DNA from: JAAFHN01 sp031421855
GTDB taxonomy: Bacteria > Pseudomonadota > Gammaproteobacteria > Burkholderiales > Burkholderiaceae_C
Direction: 5' to 3'
DNA: 30,606 bases
Assembly: GCA_031421855.1 (NCBI GenBank)
Contig: JANOPN010000136.1
Coordinates: forward strand, 1 to 30,606
Made by a program: the position numbers and the translations under genes
The notes under the pieces: generated by a model
Told to the model about the DNA's origin: nothing
Databases searched by the model: none
Seen by the model: the letters and a program-made list of their open reading frames with translations, nothing else
In this document: in pieces, positions 15,885 to 24,070 of the stretch
How positions within the stretch are numbered: the stretch's first letter is position 1
Layout of the letters: each line of letters starts with the position of its first letter

Positions 15885-17435
15885 ATGCTCAACCAAACCG
15901 ATGAATTTCCAATTGATCAAGACCCGCGCTATCTGGCCATGGTGGCCCGTGATGCTCGGTTTGACGGGCGGTTTTTCACTGGGGTGACGACGACCGGCAT
16001 TTATTGCCGGCCCGTTTGTCGGGTCAAGCAGCCTCGGCGCAGCAGTTGTGTGTTTTTTGACTTGGCCGCGCAGGCTGAGGCGGCTGGTTTTCGGCCTTGC
16101 ATGCGGTGTCGGCCTGAGCTGGCTCCGCGTTCGGTTGCAGGTCTCGGCAGTGGGGCGTGGTCGCACACCGACGCGTCGCGAACGCTGGCTTTGCAGGCGA
16201 TGGCGATGTTGGACAACACCGAGTTCGGTGCTGACGCCCTCACGCCCGGCGTGTTGGCGCAGCGGGTGGGCGTGAGTGACCGGCATTTGCGGCGGATTTT
16301 TGAGGCGCAATTTGGCGTGAGCCCGTTGCAGTATTTGCAAACTCGGCGCTTATTGGCGGCCAAGGCTTTGCTGACCGACACGAATTTATCGGTGGCGCAG
16401 GTGGCGGCGAGCAGCGGGTTTGCCTCGGTGCGGCGCTTCAATGACGCGTTTGCCGCTGCGTATCGCATGGCACCCACTCGGTTGCGCAAAGAGGGCGCTA
16501 CTGCGTCAGACGAGCAGGCCATTTGCAGCTTGCGACTGGGTTACAGGCCGCCGCTGGATGTGGCCAGTTTGCTGCATTTCTTCAAGACTCGGCAAATCGA
16601 CGGTATCGAATCAATAGCAACAGACCCAATGAATTCGGGGACCAAGAGCACAATTTGCATCAAAAATCCGCATTCGACCGTGCTGAAGCCGCTGGCTGAC
16701 TTGGTGGGCTGGGTGACGCTGCGGTTTGACGAGCCACGCCGTTTTGTGGTGCTGCGCATGAGCCCCAATTTGCAGCTGGTGTTGCCCGATGTGGTGTTGC
16801 GGGTGCGGGCTTGGCTTGACTTGGACGCAGACCCGCTGGCGATTGACGCGGTGATGGGTGCGGACTTTGCTGGCCGCTCGGGCCTGCGGGTGCCCGGCGG
16901 GCTGGATGGCTTTGCCTTGGCGGTGCGCGCGATTTTGGGTCAACAAGTCACTGTGGCCGCTGGGCGCACGTTCACGCAGCGGGTGGTGAGCCGCTTTGGG
17001 CGCGCGGTTGAGACACCATTTGCTGAGCTGAACCGGGTGTTTCCGACTGCAGCCGAGTTGGCTCGGGTGCCGCCCGAGTCCTTTGGGGAGTTGGGCATCG
17101 TCAAGCAGCGCCAAGCCGCTTTGATTGGTTTGGCGCGCGCGGTTGAGAGCGGGGAATTGGTGCTGAAACCCAGCTCGCCACCCCAAGCGACCATGCAAAT
17201 CTTGACCGGTATCGCTGGCATTGGCGAGTGGACGGCCAACTACATCGCCATGCGCGCGCTGCGCTGGCCAGACGCTTGGCCTGCAGGTGATGTCGCACTG
17301 CAACGGGCTTTGGGGATGAGTGACGACGCGCGAGCCAAACCGATGGCAGCCAAAGCCGAATGCGAGCGCTTGAGCACCAAGTGGCGACCGTGGCGTGCAT
17401 ACGCCGTCGTGCGGGCTTGGGACACCTTGAGTTAG
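15885..17435 (+). CDS. alkA: Ada-type regulator fused to AlkA DNA-3-methyladenine glycosylase
   Basis: This 516-residue fusion joins alkylation sensing and base excision. Residues about 10-85 form the Ada zinc domain with Cys41, Cys45, Cys72 and Cys75; the first (in IYCRPVCR) is by family the methyl-phosphotriester acceptor. Residues about 95-200 form an AraC-type DNA-binding domain. Residues about 215-515 form AlkA, with the helix-hairpin-helix TGIAGIGEWTANY and catalytic Asp469 in PAGDVALQ. It removes alkylated purines and probably self-regulates. Residues about 243-258 are encoded by a reversed copy of the dispersed repeat, inserted in frame in the AlkA N-terminal domain. The stop codon overlaps the edge of the second MITE-like element. 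ogt follows. Confidence 0.9.
   Translation: MLNQTDEFPIDQDPRYLAMVARDARFDGRFFTGVTTTGIYCRPVCRVKQPRRSSCVFFDLAAQAEAAGFRPCMRCRPELAPRSVAGLGSGAWSHTDASRTLALQAMAMLDNTEFGADALTPGVLAQRVGVSDRHLRRIFEAQFGVSPLQYLQTRRLLAAKALLTDTNLSVAQVAASSGFASVRRFNDAFAAAYRMAPTRLRKEGATASDEQAICSLRLGYRPPLDVASLLHFFKTRQIDGIESIATDPMNSGTKSTICIKNPHSTVLKPLADLVGWVTLRFDEPRRFVVLRMSPNLQLVLPDVVLRVRAWLDLDADPLAIDAVMGADFAGRSGLRVPGGLDGFALAVRAILGQQVTVAAGRTFTQRVVSRFGRAVETPFAELNRVFPTAAELARVPPESFGELGIVKQRQAALIGLARAVESGELVLKPSSPPQATMQILTGIAGIGEWTANYIAMRALRWPDAWPAGDVALQRALGMSDDARAKPMAAKAECERLSTKWRPWRAYAVVRAWDTLS
16611..16656 (-). repeat. dispersed 50-bp repeat, copy R5, inside alkA
   Basis: Read on the minus strand, it gives CTTGGTCCCCGAATTCATTG and then GGTCTGTTGCTATTGA, matching the other copies with a few changes. 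It is inside the Ada-AlkA coding region, in frame and in reverse orientation, and encodes about 16 residues between GIES and STVLKPLADL. It is the most diverged copy, which suggests an old insertion. Confidence 0.8.
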
Positions 17436-17537
17436 GACTTACGCAAAACCGCCCCAGCGGCGTTGCAGCGCCTAGCCGTGCTGTTTGCACTGTCGTCGTC
17501 GCTGCGCCTTGCTGGGACAATTTTGCGTAAGTCCTTT
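17433..17537 (-). mobile_element. MITE-like element, copy 2
   Basis: This element of about 105 bp is bounded by TAGGACTTACGCAAAA on the left and the near-perfect complement TTTTGCGTAAGTCCTTT on the right. Its reverse complement aligns end to end with copy 1 at 3183-3287. The inverted repeats are better preserved here (GGACTTACGCAAAA exact at both ends). It fills most of the gap between alkA and ogt, and its first bases are the alkA stop codon. It has no coding capacity. Confidence 0.8.
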
Positions 17538-17562
17538 GAATAATCCTGTTTGAAAGAGAACC

Positions 17563-18093
17563 ATGACATTCCACCCCGACACCACCACCACCACCTGGGC
17601 CAGCCCGCTGGGCGAGGTCATCATCGCCGCCAGCCCGCTGGGCCTGTGTGGGGTGTGGTTTCACGACCAAAAACACCTTCCTGAGTGGAAAATATGGCCT
17701 TGGTCACCGGATCTATTGACTCCGATGCTATCAAAAACTAAGCGTTGGTTAAGTACTTATTTCGATGGAAAGGGCGCGTCTGCCATGCCCGAGCTCGATT
17801 TGAGTGGCGGCACGGTGTTTCAGCAGGCCGTTTGGCGGGCGCTGCTTGCCATTCCGAGCGGAGCCACGCAGAGCTACGGCGCGCTGGCTGCGGGCTTGGG
17901 CGCGCCCAATGCAGCGCGGGCGGTCGGCGCGGCGGTGGGCAAAAACCCGATTTCGATCATCGTGCCTTGCCACCGGGTGATGGGAGCCAGCGGCGCGTTG
18001 ACCGGGTACGCGGGCGGGGTCGTCAGAAAGCAGCGGCTGCTTGAAATCGAAGGTGTTGCGCTGGGCTCAAACGTGCAGGCGGTGCTGTTGTGA
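17563..18093 (+). CDS. ogt: methylated-DNA--protein-cysteine methyltransferase (Ogt)
   Basis: This 176-residue suicide enzyme moves the alkyl group from O6-alkylguanine to its own cysteine. The active site is IIVPCHRVM (Cys136). The DNA-binding helix region TQSYGALAAGLGAPNAARAVG precedes it, and GYAGGVVRKQRLLEIE follows, as in the family. Residues about 43-59 are encoded by repeat copy R6, in frame, in the loop-rich N-terminal domain before the conserved GTVFQQAVWRAL. It is full length with all core motifs, so it is probably functional. It follows the Ada-AlkA gene across the MITE-like element, and the downstream transporter starts within its stop codon (GTGA). Confidence 0.9.
   Translation: MTFHPDTTTTTWASPLGEVIIAASPLGLCGVWFHDQKHLPEWKIWPWSPDLLTPMLSKTKRWLSTYFDGKGASAMPELDLSGGTVFQQAVWRALLAIPSGATQSYGALAAGLGAPNAARAVGAAVGKNPISIIVPCHRVMGASGALTGYAGGVVRKQRLLEIEGVALGSNVQAVLL
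17689..17740 (+). repeat. dispersed 50-bp repeat, copy R6, inside ogt
   Basis: AATATGGCCTTGGTCACCGG is followed by ATCTATTGACTCCGATGCTATCAAAA. The left end matches copy R7 (AAATATGGCCTTGGTC), and the middle resembles R2. It lies in frame within ogt, in the same orientation as the gene, and encodes about 17 residues (IWPWSPDLLTPML...). Confidence 0.82.
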
Positions 18094-18992
18094 GCGCGGG
18101 TCATGCGGCACCCGGCGCCAGCACTTGGGTCGTTGAGTTTGTCGCTTTGGCGGCAATTTGGGGCGGTAGCTTTTTGTTCATGCGCTTGGGTGCGGCAGAC
18201 TTTGGGCCGATGACGGTTGCGTTTTTGCGCTGCGCGATTGCGGCTTTGGTGTTGTTGCCTTGGTTGGCATACCAAGGGCGCATGAGCGGTCTGCGCCAGC
18301 ACTGGGGCAAGCTGTTGATCGTTGGTACGCTGAACTGCGCGATTCCGTTTTCGCTGTTTGCGTTTGCCGTGGCCCACATCACGACCGGCCTTGCCTCGGT
18401 TTTGAACGCCGCAACCCCGCTCTTTGGGGCGCTGGTGGCGTGGCTTTGGCTTAAAGATCGCCTAAACGCATCTCGCGTGGTCGGTCTTTGCATCGGTGTG
18501 GCGGGCGTGATCATGTTGGCCAGCGGCAAAGCCAGTTTTGCGAGTGGGGCGTCGTTGTCGGCTTGGGCGGTGCTCGCTTGTTTGCTTGCGACGTTGCTTT
18601 ACGGTTTGTCGGGCAGCTTCATCAGGCGCTACATGGGGGATGTTCACCCCAGCGTCACGGCCACGGGCAGCCAAATCGGCTCGGCCGTGTCGCTTGCGGT
18701 GCCCTCAGCGCTGACGTGGCCTGCCGTGATGCCGGGCGGGCAGTCTTGGGCTGCGATTGTGTTTTTGGGCGTGGTTTGCACGGCCATAGCCTACATTTTG
18801 TATTTCAGGCTCATGACAACGGTTGGGCCAGCGCGGGCGCTGTCGGTGACGTTTTTGATCCCCGTGTTTGGCGTGGTGTACGGTGCGGCACTGCTTGGCG
18901 AAGCCGTCACGAGCTGGATGCTGGTTTGCGCGGTCGTGATCGTGGTCGGCACGGCCTTGGCGTCAGGCGTGGTGAAGTTCTCAAAGCGCTGA
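18090..18992 (+). CDS. EamA/DMT family transporter
   Basis: This 300-residue inner-membrane protein has about ten hydrophobic helices in two EamA repeats. Motifs typical of the drug/metabolite transporter family are present: EFVALAAIWGGSFLFMRLG near the start, FAVAHITTGLASVLNAATPLFGALVAWLWLKDRL in the first half, and ARALSVTFLIPVFGVVYGAALLGE in the second. It starts at GTG 18090, overlapping the ogt stop as GTGA, so it is translationally coupled to ogt. The substrate is unknown, and its pairing with alkylation repair may reflect only operon packing. Confidence 0.88.
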   Translation: MSAGHAAPGASTWVVEFVALAAIWGGSFLFMRLGAADFGPMTVAFLRCAIAALVLLPWLAYQGRMSGLRQHWGKLLIVGTLNCAIPFSLFAFAVAHITTGLASVLNAATPLFGALVAWLWLKDRLNASRVVGLCIGVAGVIMLASGKASFASGASLSAWAVLACLLATLLYGLSGSFIRRYMGDVHPSVTATGSQIGSAVSLAVPSALTWPAVMPGGQSWAAIVFLGVVCTAIAYILYFRLMTTVGPARALSVTFLIPVFGVVYGAALLGEAVTSWMLVCAVVIVVGTALASGVVKFSKR

Positions 18993-19023
18993 GACGCGAT
19001 GAGCGATCTTGGATAATCCGAGC

Positions 19024-19209
19024 ATGTCGTCATCAGCCCGTCAAATCAAGGCCGCTCGGCTGGTGCTGAGCTTGCCCACCAGTTTGCTCAAGCCGCGCAA
19101 CCCCTTGGTCGCAGCCGCAATCGCGCGCAAGGCGGGTAAGCATGAAAAAACCCGAAAAGCGCAGCGTCGGCAGGCCAAAGTCGGCTTGGTCCGCGAGCTT
19201 GCCCCTTGA
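19024..19209 (+). CDS. small basic hypothetical protein
   Basis: This 61-residue protein starts at ATG 19024 and is rich in Lys, Arg and Ala, especially after residue 30 (AIARKAGKHEKTRKAQRRQAK). It has no signal peptide or membrane helix. The pattern of a short region with RNPLV followed by a very basic K/R tail resembles small proteins often annotated as hypothetical in Burkholderiales, but that is recollection, not a search. The charge suggests nucleic-acid or ribosome contact, which is inference. It lies 31 nt behind the EamA gene and ends 19 nt before the dctP start. Confidence 0.6.
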   Translation: MSSSARQIKAARLVLSLPTSLLKPRNPLVAAAIARKAGKHEKTRKAQRRQAKVGLVRELAP

Positions 19210-19228
19210 ACGTCAACTGAGAGTGTCC

Positions 19229-20233
19229 ATGATTGAAATGAAACGCCGTGCCTTGCTCAATGCGGGTCTTGCCGGGGCCGCTCTTGCGGCATGCAACACG
19301 GGCGCGCTCGCGCAAACGAAGATCCCGCTTCGGATCTCAACCCCGGCAGTGGCTGACGATTGGCACGCCAAGATGTGGACGGTGTTCAAAGACAGCGTCG
19401 ACAAATCAGCCCCTGGCGTGTTTGATGTGCAGATCAATCTGAATGCGGCATTGTTCAAACAAGGCGCCGAGCCGACAGCGATGGCTCGCGGCAGCCTGGA
19501 GTTGGCCGCAATTTCAGCGTTTGATGTGGCCAAGTTAGTGCCCGAGTTTTCAATTTTCACGGCGGGGTACGCGGTTCGCGATGCCGCGCATCAACAGCGC
19601 ATTTTTAACGGCCCGATTGGGCAAGAGATGTTTAAGTTGGTTGCCCAAAAGATGGACATCACCGTGCTGGCAACCGCGTATTTGGGTACGCGCCAACTCA
19701 ATTTGCGTGAAGCGCGACCCGTGCGCGTGCCCGCTGACCTCAAAGACATCAAGCTGCGCATGCCCGGCAGCAAAGAGTGGCTATTTTTGGGTGATGCTTT
19801 GGGTGCGAGAGCCACGCCACTGGCATTTGGCGAGGTGTATCTGGCACTCAAAACCGGCACCATCGATGGCCAAGACAACCCGTTGCCCACTGTGAAGGCA
19901 GCCAAGTTTCACGAGGTCACCAAGCAGTTGGTGTTGACCAGTCATTTGACTGACGGCTTATTTTTAGCCATGAGCAGCAAAGCGCTTGGCGCGCTGACTC
20001 CAGCTCACCAAGCCGCAGTGAAGCAGGCCGCAGCAGCGGCAGCGGCGTTCAACAACGACAACCGCATCAAGGAAGAGGGCGAAATTGTGGCGTTTTTCCG
20101 CTCGCAAGGCTTGCAAGTCACCACGCCTGACGTGGCGGCTTTTCGCACCCATGTGCAAGCGGCATACATGAAGTCAGACATCGCCAAGGCTTGGCCTGCG
20201 GGTTTGTTGGATCGCATCAGTGCAGTCAAATAA
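19229..20233 (+). CDS. dctP: TRAP transporter solute-binding protein (DctP family)
   Basis: This 334-residue periplasmic protein captures an organic acid for the DctQM membrane complex. The signal region is basic then hydrophobic and ends either at GALAQ or as a lipoprotein at LAAC. The mature part has DctP features: DDWHAKMWTVFKDSVDK, the region TAYLGTRQLNLREARPVRVP, ADLKDIKLRMPGSKEW with the family arginine, and GTIDGQDNPLPTV. ATG 19229 (or 19238) is chosen because the longer frame back to 19142 overlaps the preceding small gene and would place 29 residues before the signal. dctQ starts 14 nt before this stop. The substrate is not identifiable. Confidence 0.9.
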   Translation: MIEMKRRALLNAGLAGAALAACNTGALAQTKIPLRISTPAVADDWHAKMWTVFKDSVDKSAPGVFDVQINLNAALFKQGAEPTAMARGSLELAAISAFDVAKLVPEFSIFTAGYAVRDAAHQQRIFNGPIGQEMFKLVAQKMDITVLATAYLGTRQLNLREARPVRVPADLKDIKLRMPGSKEWLFLGDALGARATPLAFGEVYLALKTGTIDGQDNPLPTVKAAKFHEVTKQLVLTSHLTDGLFLAMSSKALGALTPAHQAAVKQAAAAAAAFNNDNRIKEEGEIVAFFRSQGLQVTTPDVAAFRTHVQAAYMKSDIAKAWPAGLLDRISAVK

Positions 20234-20729
20234 CCCCGCTGGGGTGTTTGCGCCGCGTGGTTTGGGGCGCGTTTTGGAGGCTTGCCAGCGGTTGGCCAAC
20301 GCGCTGGGTGCGACGCTCTTTATCGCCCTGTTTGTTGTTTTCGTGATCCAGATCGGTGCTCGGTTTGCGTTTAACCGCCCCATGCCATGGACCGATGAGT
20401 TGGCCGTGATTTTGTACACATGGATCGTGCTTTGGGGTTGCACGGCATTGGTGCCGTGGCAAGGCCATGTGGCGTTTGACTCGGCGGTTGATGCCATGCC
20501 CAAGCGTGTCGGTCGCTTGATGTTGGGTCTCCAATGGATCGCAGTGGCCGCCTTGGTGACTTGGGCAATCCCCGCGTGTTGGGACTATGTGCAGTTCATG
20601 CAGCGCGAGGCAACGCCGGTCTTGGGGTGGTCTTATCGCTGGGTGTTCATGCCCTTTGTGGTGATGTTGGTGTCGATTGTCTTGCGCTGCGCCTGGCAGT
20701 TTGCAAGCTTGGCTCGGGCTAAGGCATGA
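20220..20729 (+). CDS. dctQ: TRAP transporter small permease (DctQ family)
   Basis: This 169-residue inner-membrane protein has four hydrophobic helices, as expected of DctQ. The sequence RFAFNRPMPWTDELAVILYTWIVLWG carries the family's W-x-x-E pattern near the second helix. GTG 20220 overlaps the dctP stop by 14 nt, and the stop overlaps the dctM start as ATGA, so the three genes form one operon. It supports the large permease in sodium-driven uptake of the bound solute. Confidence 0.9.
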   Translation: MQSNNPAGVFAPRGLGRVLEACQRLANALGATLFIALFVVFVIQIGARFAFNRPMPWTDELAVILYTWIVLWGCTALVPWQGHVAFDSAVDAMPKRVGRLMLGLQWIAVAALVTWAIPACWDYVQFMQREATPVLGWSYRWVFMPFVVMLVSIVLRCAWQFASLARAKA

Positions 20730-22024
20730 CGGCCGGTTTGTGGACGCTGCTGGGCGTTTTGGTGGCCTTGATTGTGTTGCGCGCGCCAATCGGGTTTGCC
20801 ATGTTGGCCGCAGGCATCGCGTATTTGATTACCACCAAACAAGACCTGGGTTTGGCCGCTGAACAGGTGCTCAACGGCATGATGAGTGGCTATGTGCTGC
20901 TGGCTGTGCCGATGTTCATTTTTGCGGCCAATGTCATGAATGCGGGCTCGATATCCGAGCGCATTTTTGACGCTTGCCGGGTGCTGGTTGGGCGCGTGCA
21001 GGGCGGTTTGGCGCAGGTTGATATTTTGGTGAGCGTGGTCTTTTCGGGCATGAGTGGCAGCGCGATTGCAGACGCGGCGGGTCCGGGCTTGGTCACCATC
21101 AAGCAAATGTTGAGTAAGCCCGGCTACACGCCGGGCTTTGCCGGTGCGGTGGTGGTGGCCAGCGCGACGATTGGCCCGATCATCCCGCCGTCGATTCCGA
21201 TGGTGATTTACTCTTTGGTGTCGGGCGCGTCGGTCGGTGCTCTTTTTATGGGCGGCGTGGTGCCGGGCTTGCTGATGGCCTTGGTGTTGATGGCGTGCGT
21301 GCACGTGATGGCAACACGGCGCAACATGCCCCGCGAGCCGGCGATGGCGCAAGGGGCGTGGCGGGCTGCGCTTTGGCGCGGAGTCGTGCCGCTGAGTTTG
21401 CCTGTTGTGCTGCTGGGGGGGCTGTACAGCGGCGCGTTCACGCCTACCGAGGCTGCGGCCGTGGCGGCCTTGCATGCCTTGGTTTTGGCGACTTGGGTTT
21501 ATCGTGCCTTGAATGCCCGTGCGCTCGTGGCCGTGGTGCTGGAGTCCGCGAGATCGACGGCCGTGATCGCGATCATCATTTCTGGCGCTTATTTGCTCAA
21601 TTACGCACTCACGGCGGAGGCAGTGCCGCAAAAGCTGGGGCTCGTGATTGCAGGCTTGGACCTGACGCCGCTGTTGTTCTTGCTTTTGGCAAACGGCCTC
21701 TTTTTGGTCTTGGGGTGTTTTCTGGACACAACCGTGATGTTGTTGGTGTTTGTGCCGATGCTGCTGCCGTCGGTCAACGCGCTGGGCATTGACTTGGTGC
21801 ATTTCGGCGTTCTCATCATCGTCAACATGATGATCGGGCTGATCACGCCGCCTTTTGGCATGTTGCTGTTTGTGACGCATGCGCTCACCGGCATTGCGGT
21901 GCGCGACATGCTTCGCGAAGGCTGGCCCCTCGGGCTGGCATTGTTGTTGGTGTTGCTCGCCATGACGATTTGGCCTGCAATCGTCTTGGCGTTGCCGCAG
22001 GCGATGGGTTACGCGACCCGTTGA
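20726..22024 (+). CDS. dctM: TRAP transporter large permease (DctM family)
   Basis: This 432-residue inner-membrane protein has about twelve hydrophobic segments and forms the transport path of the TRAP system. Family motifs include LRAPIGFAMLAAGI, FSGMSGSAIADAAGPG, ASATIGPIIPPSIPMVIYSL and the C-terminal GLITPPFGMLLFVT. It starts with ATGA overlap to dctQ. Its last 16 nt overlap the 3' end of tctA on the other strand, so the two transporter operons converge. A 495-codon minus-strand frame covering it is a composition shadow. Confidence 0.92.
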   Translation: MTAGLWTLLGVLVALIVLRAPIGFAMLAAGIAYLITTKQDLGLAAEQVLNGMMSGYVLLAVPMFIFAANVMNAGSISERIFDACRVLVGRVQGGLAQVDILVSVVFSGMSGSAIADAAGPGLVTIKQMLSKPGYTPGFAGAVVVASATIGPIIPPSIPMVIYSLVSGASVGALFMGGVVPGLLMALVLMACVHVMATRRNMPREPAMAQGAWRAALWRGVVPLSLPVVLLGGLYSGAFTPTEAAAVAALHALVLATWVYRALNARALVAVVLESARSTAVIAIIISGAYLLNYALTAEAVPQKLGLVIAGLDLTPLLFLLLANGLFLVLGCFLDTTVMLLVFVPMLLPSVNALGIDLVHFGVLIIVNMMIGLITPPFGMLLFVTHALTGIAVRDMLREGWPLGLALLLVLLAMTIWPAIVLALPQAMGYATR

Positions 22025-23508
22025 CGACGGCGCATTTTCAAAACGGTTGGTACAACCCAGAGTGCAACCACGATGAGTAACAGCGTCAGCGACATGGGGC
22101 GCTCGAAAAACACGGTCCACTTGCCTTCGCCGATGGCAATGGCATTTCGAAGCTGCGCTTCGGCGAGTGGCCCCAAAATCATGCCAACGATGACGGGAGC
22201 GGTCGGAAAATCAAAGCGACGCATGAACACGCCCACCACACCAATGGCGTAGAGCAAAAACAGATCAAACGCCGATTGGCGCATGCCGTAAACCCCCACG
22301 GTTGCAAATATCAAAATGCCCGCATAGAGCCAGTGTCGCGGAATTTTGAGCAATTTAACCCACATGCCCACGAGCGGTAAATTCAAAATCAGCAGCATCA
22401 CGTTGCCGATGTACAGCGAAGCAATCAAGGCCCATACCAAGGCCGCCGAGCTGGTAAAAAGCTGTGGCCCGGGCTGAATGCCGTAATTTTGAAATGCGCC
22501 GAGCATGATCGCCGCGGTGTTGGATGTGGGAATACCCAGCGTGAGCAAGGGGATCAGGGTTGCGGTGATGGCTGAGTTATTGGCCGCCTCGGGTGCTGCC
22601 ACGCCTTCGATTGCTCCGACGGTGCCGAATTCTTTGGCGTTTTCGCCCTGGGCGAGTTTTTGTTCGGTGGCGTAGCTCAAAAACGTTGGAATCTCCGAGC
22701 CGCCAACTGGAATCGTGCCAAACGGAAACCCAATGAATGTGCCGCGCATCCATGCTGGCCACGAGCGTTTCCAGTCTTCTTTGGTCATGTGGATGCGGCT
22801 CATCTCATGCTGAACGCTCTTTTGCTTGCCCTCGTACAACACGGCATATAAGGCCTCGCCAACCGCGAATAAGCCCACGGCTACCAACACAATTTCGATA
22901 CCGTCAAGCAACTCCGGCACGCCAGCGGTGTACCGGGCCGTGCCCGAGATCTGGTCCATGCCGACCAAGCCCACGGCCAGTCCAATGAACAAAGCCGTCA
23001 GCCCACGCAATCGACTCGCGCCGAGCAGGGCGCTGACGGTGGTGAATGCGATCAACATCAAGCAAAAATACTCGGGCGGCCCCAGTTTGACCGCGAATTC
23101 AGCAACCACGGGGGCAAAAAGCGTCACCAATACGGTGGCGATGGTTCCGGCTACAAATGAGCCGACTGCTGCGGTTGCCAGTGCGGCACCGGCACGCCCA
23201 TTTTTGGCCATGAGGTTGCCCTCCATCGCCGTCATCATCGAGCCAGTTTCGCCTGGCGTGTTGAGCAAAATCGACGTGGTCGAGCCGCCGTACATCGCGC
23301 CGTAGTAGATGCCGGCGAAGAAAATCATCGAAGCCGTTGGGTCAACCTTGAGCGTGATCGGCAGCAGCATCGCCACAGCCACCGCTGGGCCAATGCCCGG
23401 CAAGACTCCAACTGCGGTGCCAATGACGCAACCGACAAACGCCCAAAGCAAATTGATGGGCGTGCCTGCGGTGATGAACCCCTGCAGGAGGTTGTTCCAA
23501 ATGTCCAT
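22009..23508 (-). CDS. tctA: TctA, large permease of a tripartite tricarboxylate transporter
   Basis: This 499-residue inner-membrane protein has about eleven hydrophobic segments. Family motifs are clear: GVLPGIGPAVAVAMLLP near the start, IFFAGIYYGAMYGGSTTSILLNTPGE, and GFPFGTIPVGGSEIPTFLSYATE with FGTVGAIEGVAAPEAANNSA in the middle. TctA is the channel of TTT systems, which import citrate-like carboxylates and many other organic acids. It is last in the tctCBA operon, 49 nt behind tctB. The C-terminus ends in a basic run (RRRQRVA). Its 3' end overlaps that of dctM. Confidence 0.93.
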   Translation of the reverse strand: MDIWNNLLQGFITAGTPINLLWAFVGCVIGTAVGVLPGIGPAVAVAMLLPITLKVDPTASMIFFAGIYYGAMYGGSTTSILLNTPGETGSMMTAMEGNLMAKNGRAGAALATAAVGSFVAGTIATVLVTLFAPVVAEFAVKLGPPEYFCLMLIAFTTVSALLGASRLRGLTALFIGLAVGLVGMDQISGTARYTAGVPELLDGIEIVLVAVGLFAVGEALYAVLYEGKQKSVQHEMSRIHMTKEDWKRSWPAWMRGTFIGFPFGTIPVGGSEIPTFLSYATEQKLAQGENAKEFGTVGAIEGVAAPEAANNSAITATLIPLLTLGIPTSNTAAIMLGAFQNYGIQPGPQLFTSSAALVWALIASLYIGNVMLLILNLPLVGMWVKLLKIPRHWLYAGILIFATVGVYGMRQSAFDLFLLYAIGVVGVFMRRFDFPTAPVIVGMILGPLAEAQLRNAIAIGEGKWTVFFERPMSLTLLLIVVALWVVPTVLKMRRRQRVA

Positions 23509-23557
23509 GGCTGGTTCTCTTTTAGGGGATTTCGGGGGCGCTCTGGCGCGAACGCGC

Positions 23558-24070
23558 TCAGAGCCAACCGGTCTTGGTCAAGCCAGGCAAGTTGACGTTG
23601 AGTGCCAAGGTGAACAACCAAAACACGGGGGCGGCGATCGCCGCGCCCAATCCAAGGTCAACGCCAAAACTTTTCATGGTGTTTTCTTTGGCCTGAGTCG
23701 CAAGCCGAAACCCGCGAGCGGCGAGCGCAAAACAAAGTGCGCAGCTCAAAATAAACCCGATTGACTGAATAAAAGCCGCGTTTGCTAACAGACCGGCTGA
23801 CACCCAAGCGAATGAAGCCCAGTCGGGTGTTGCATCGGGCCCATCTGATGCCGCAGATGCGTCAACCGGCCATCCGCCTTTGAGCGCTTGCCAAAGCAGC
23901 ACTGCCCCACACGCAGCCAAAACCACGCTCACCACCCCGGGCAAGAAGTTGGGACCAACGCCGCCGTAGCCAGCCTCGCTACTGAGCGAGGCTGCCCCAA
24001 CCGCAAAGACCCCCGCCAGCGCCAACAGACCCACTGACGCAGCGGCCTGTTTGCGCAACAAGGGCTTCAC
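23558..24070 (-). CDS. tctB: TctB, small permease of a tripartite tricarboxylate transporter
   Basis: This 170-residue protein has four hydrophobic helices and is the size expected for TctB. Its N-terminal half contains GYGGVGPNFLPGVVSVVLAACG, matching the G-x-G-PxFFP-type motif of the family. Its start codon overlaps the tctC stop as ATGA, so translation is coupled. Loops are poorly conserved in TctB, and assignment rests on this motif plus position between tctC and tctA. Confidence 0.9.
   Translation of the reverse strand: MKPLLRKQAAASVGLLALAGVFAVGAASLSSEAGYGGVGPNFLPGVVSVVLAACGAVLLWQALKGGWPVDASAASDGPDATPDWASFAWVSAGLLANAAFIQSIGFILSCALCFALAARGFRLATQAKENTMKSFGVDLGLGAAIAAPVFWLFTLALNVNLPGLTKTGWL

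Noticed and set aside
20633..22120. Long minus-strand open frame (495 codons) opposite dctQ/dctM
   Set aside because: The product is almost all His, Arg, Gln and Asn and lies antisense to two clear membrane permeases. This is a codon-composition shadow.
22722..22740. ACCCAATGAATGT stretch resembling the reversed dispersed repeat
   Set aside because: The match is short and encodes a conserved TctA motif (FIGFPFG); the flanks do not match the repeat.
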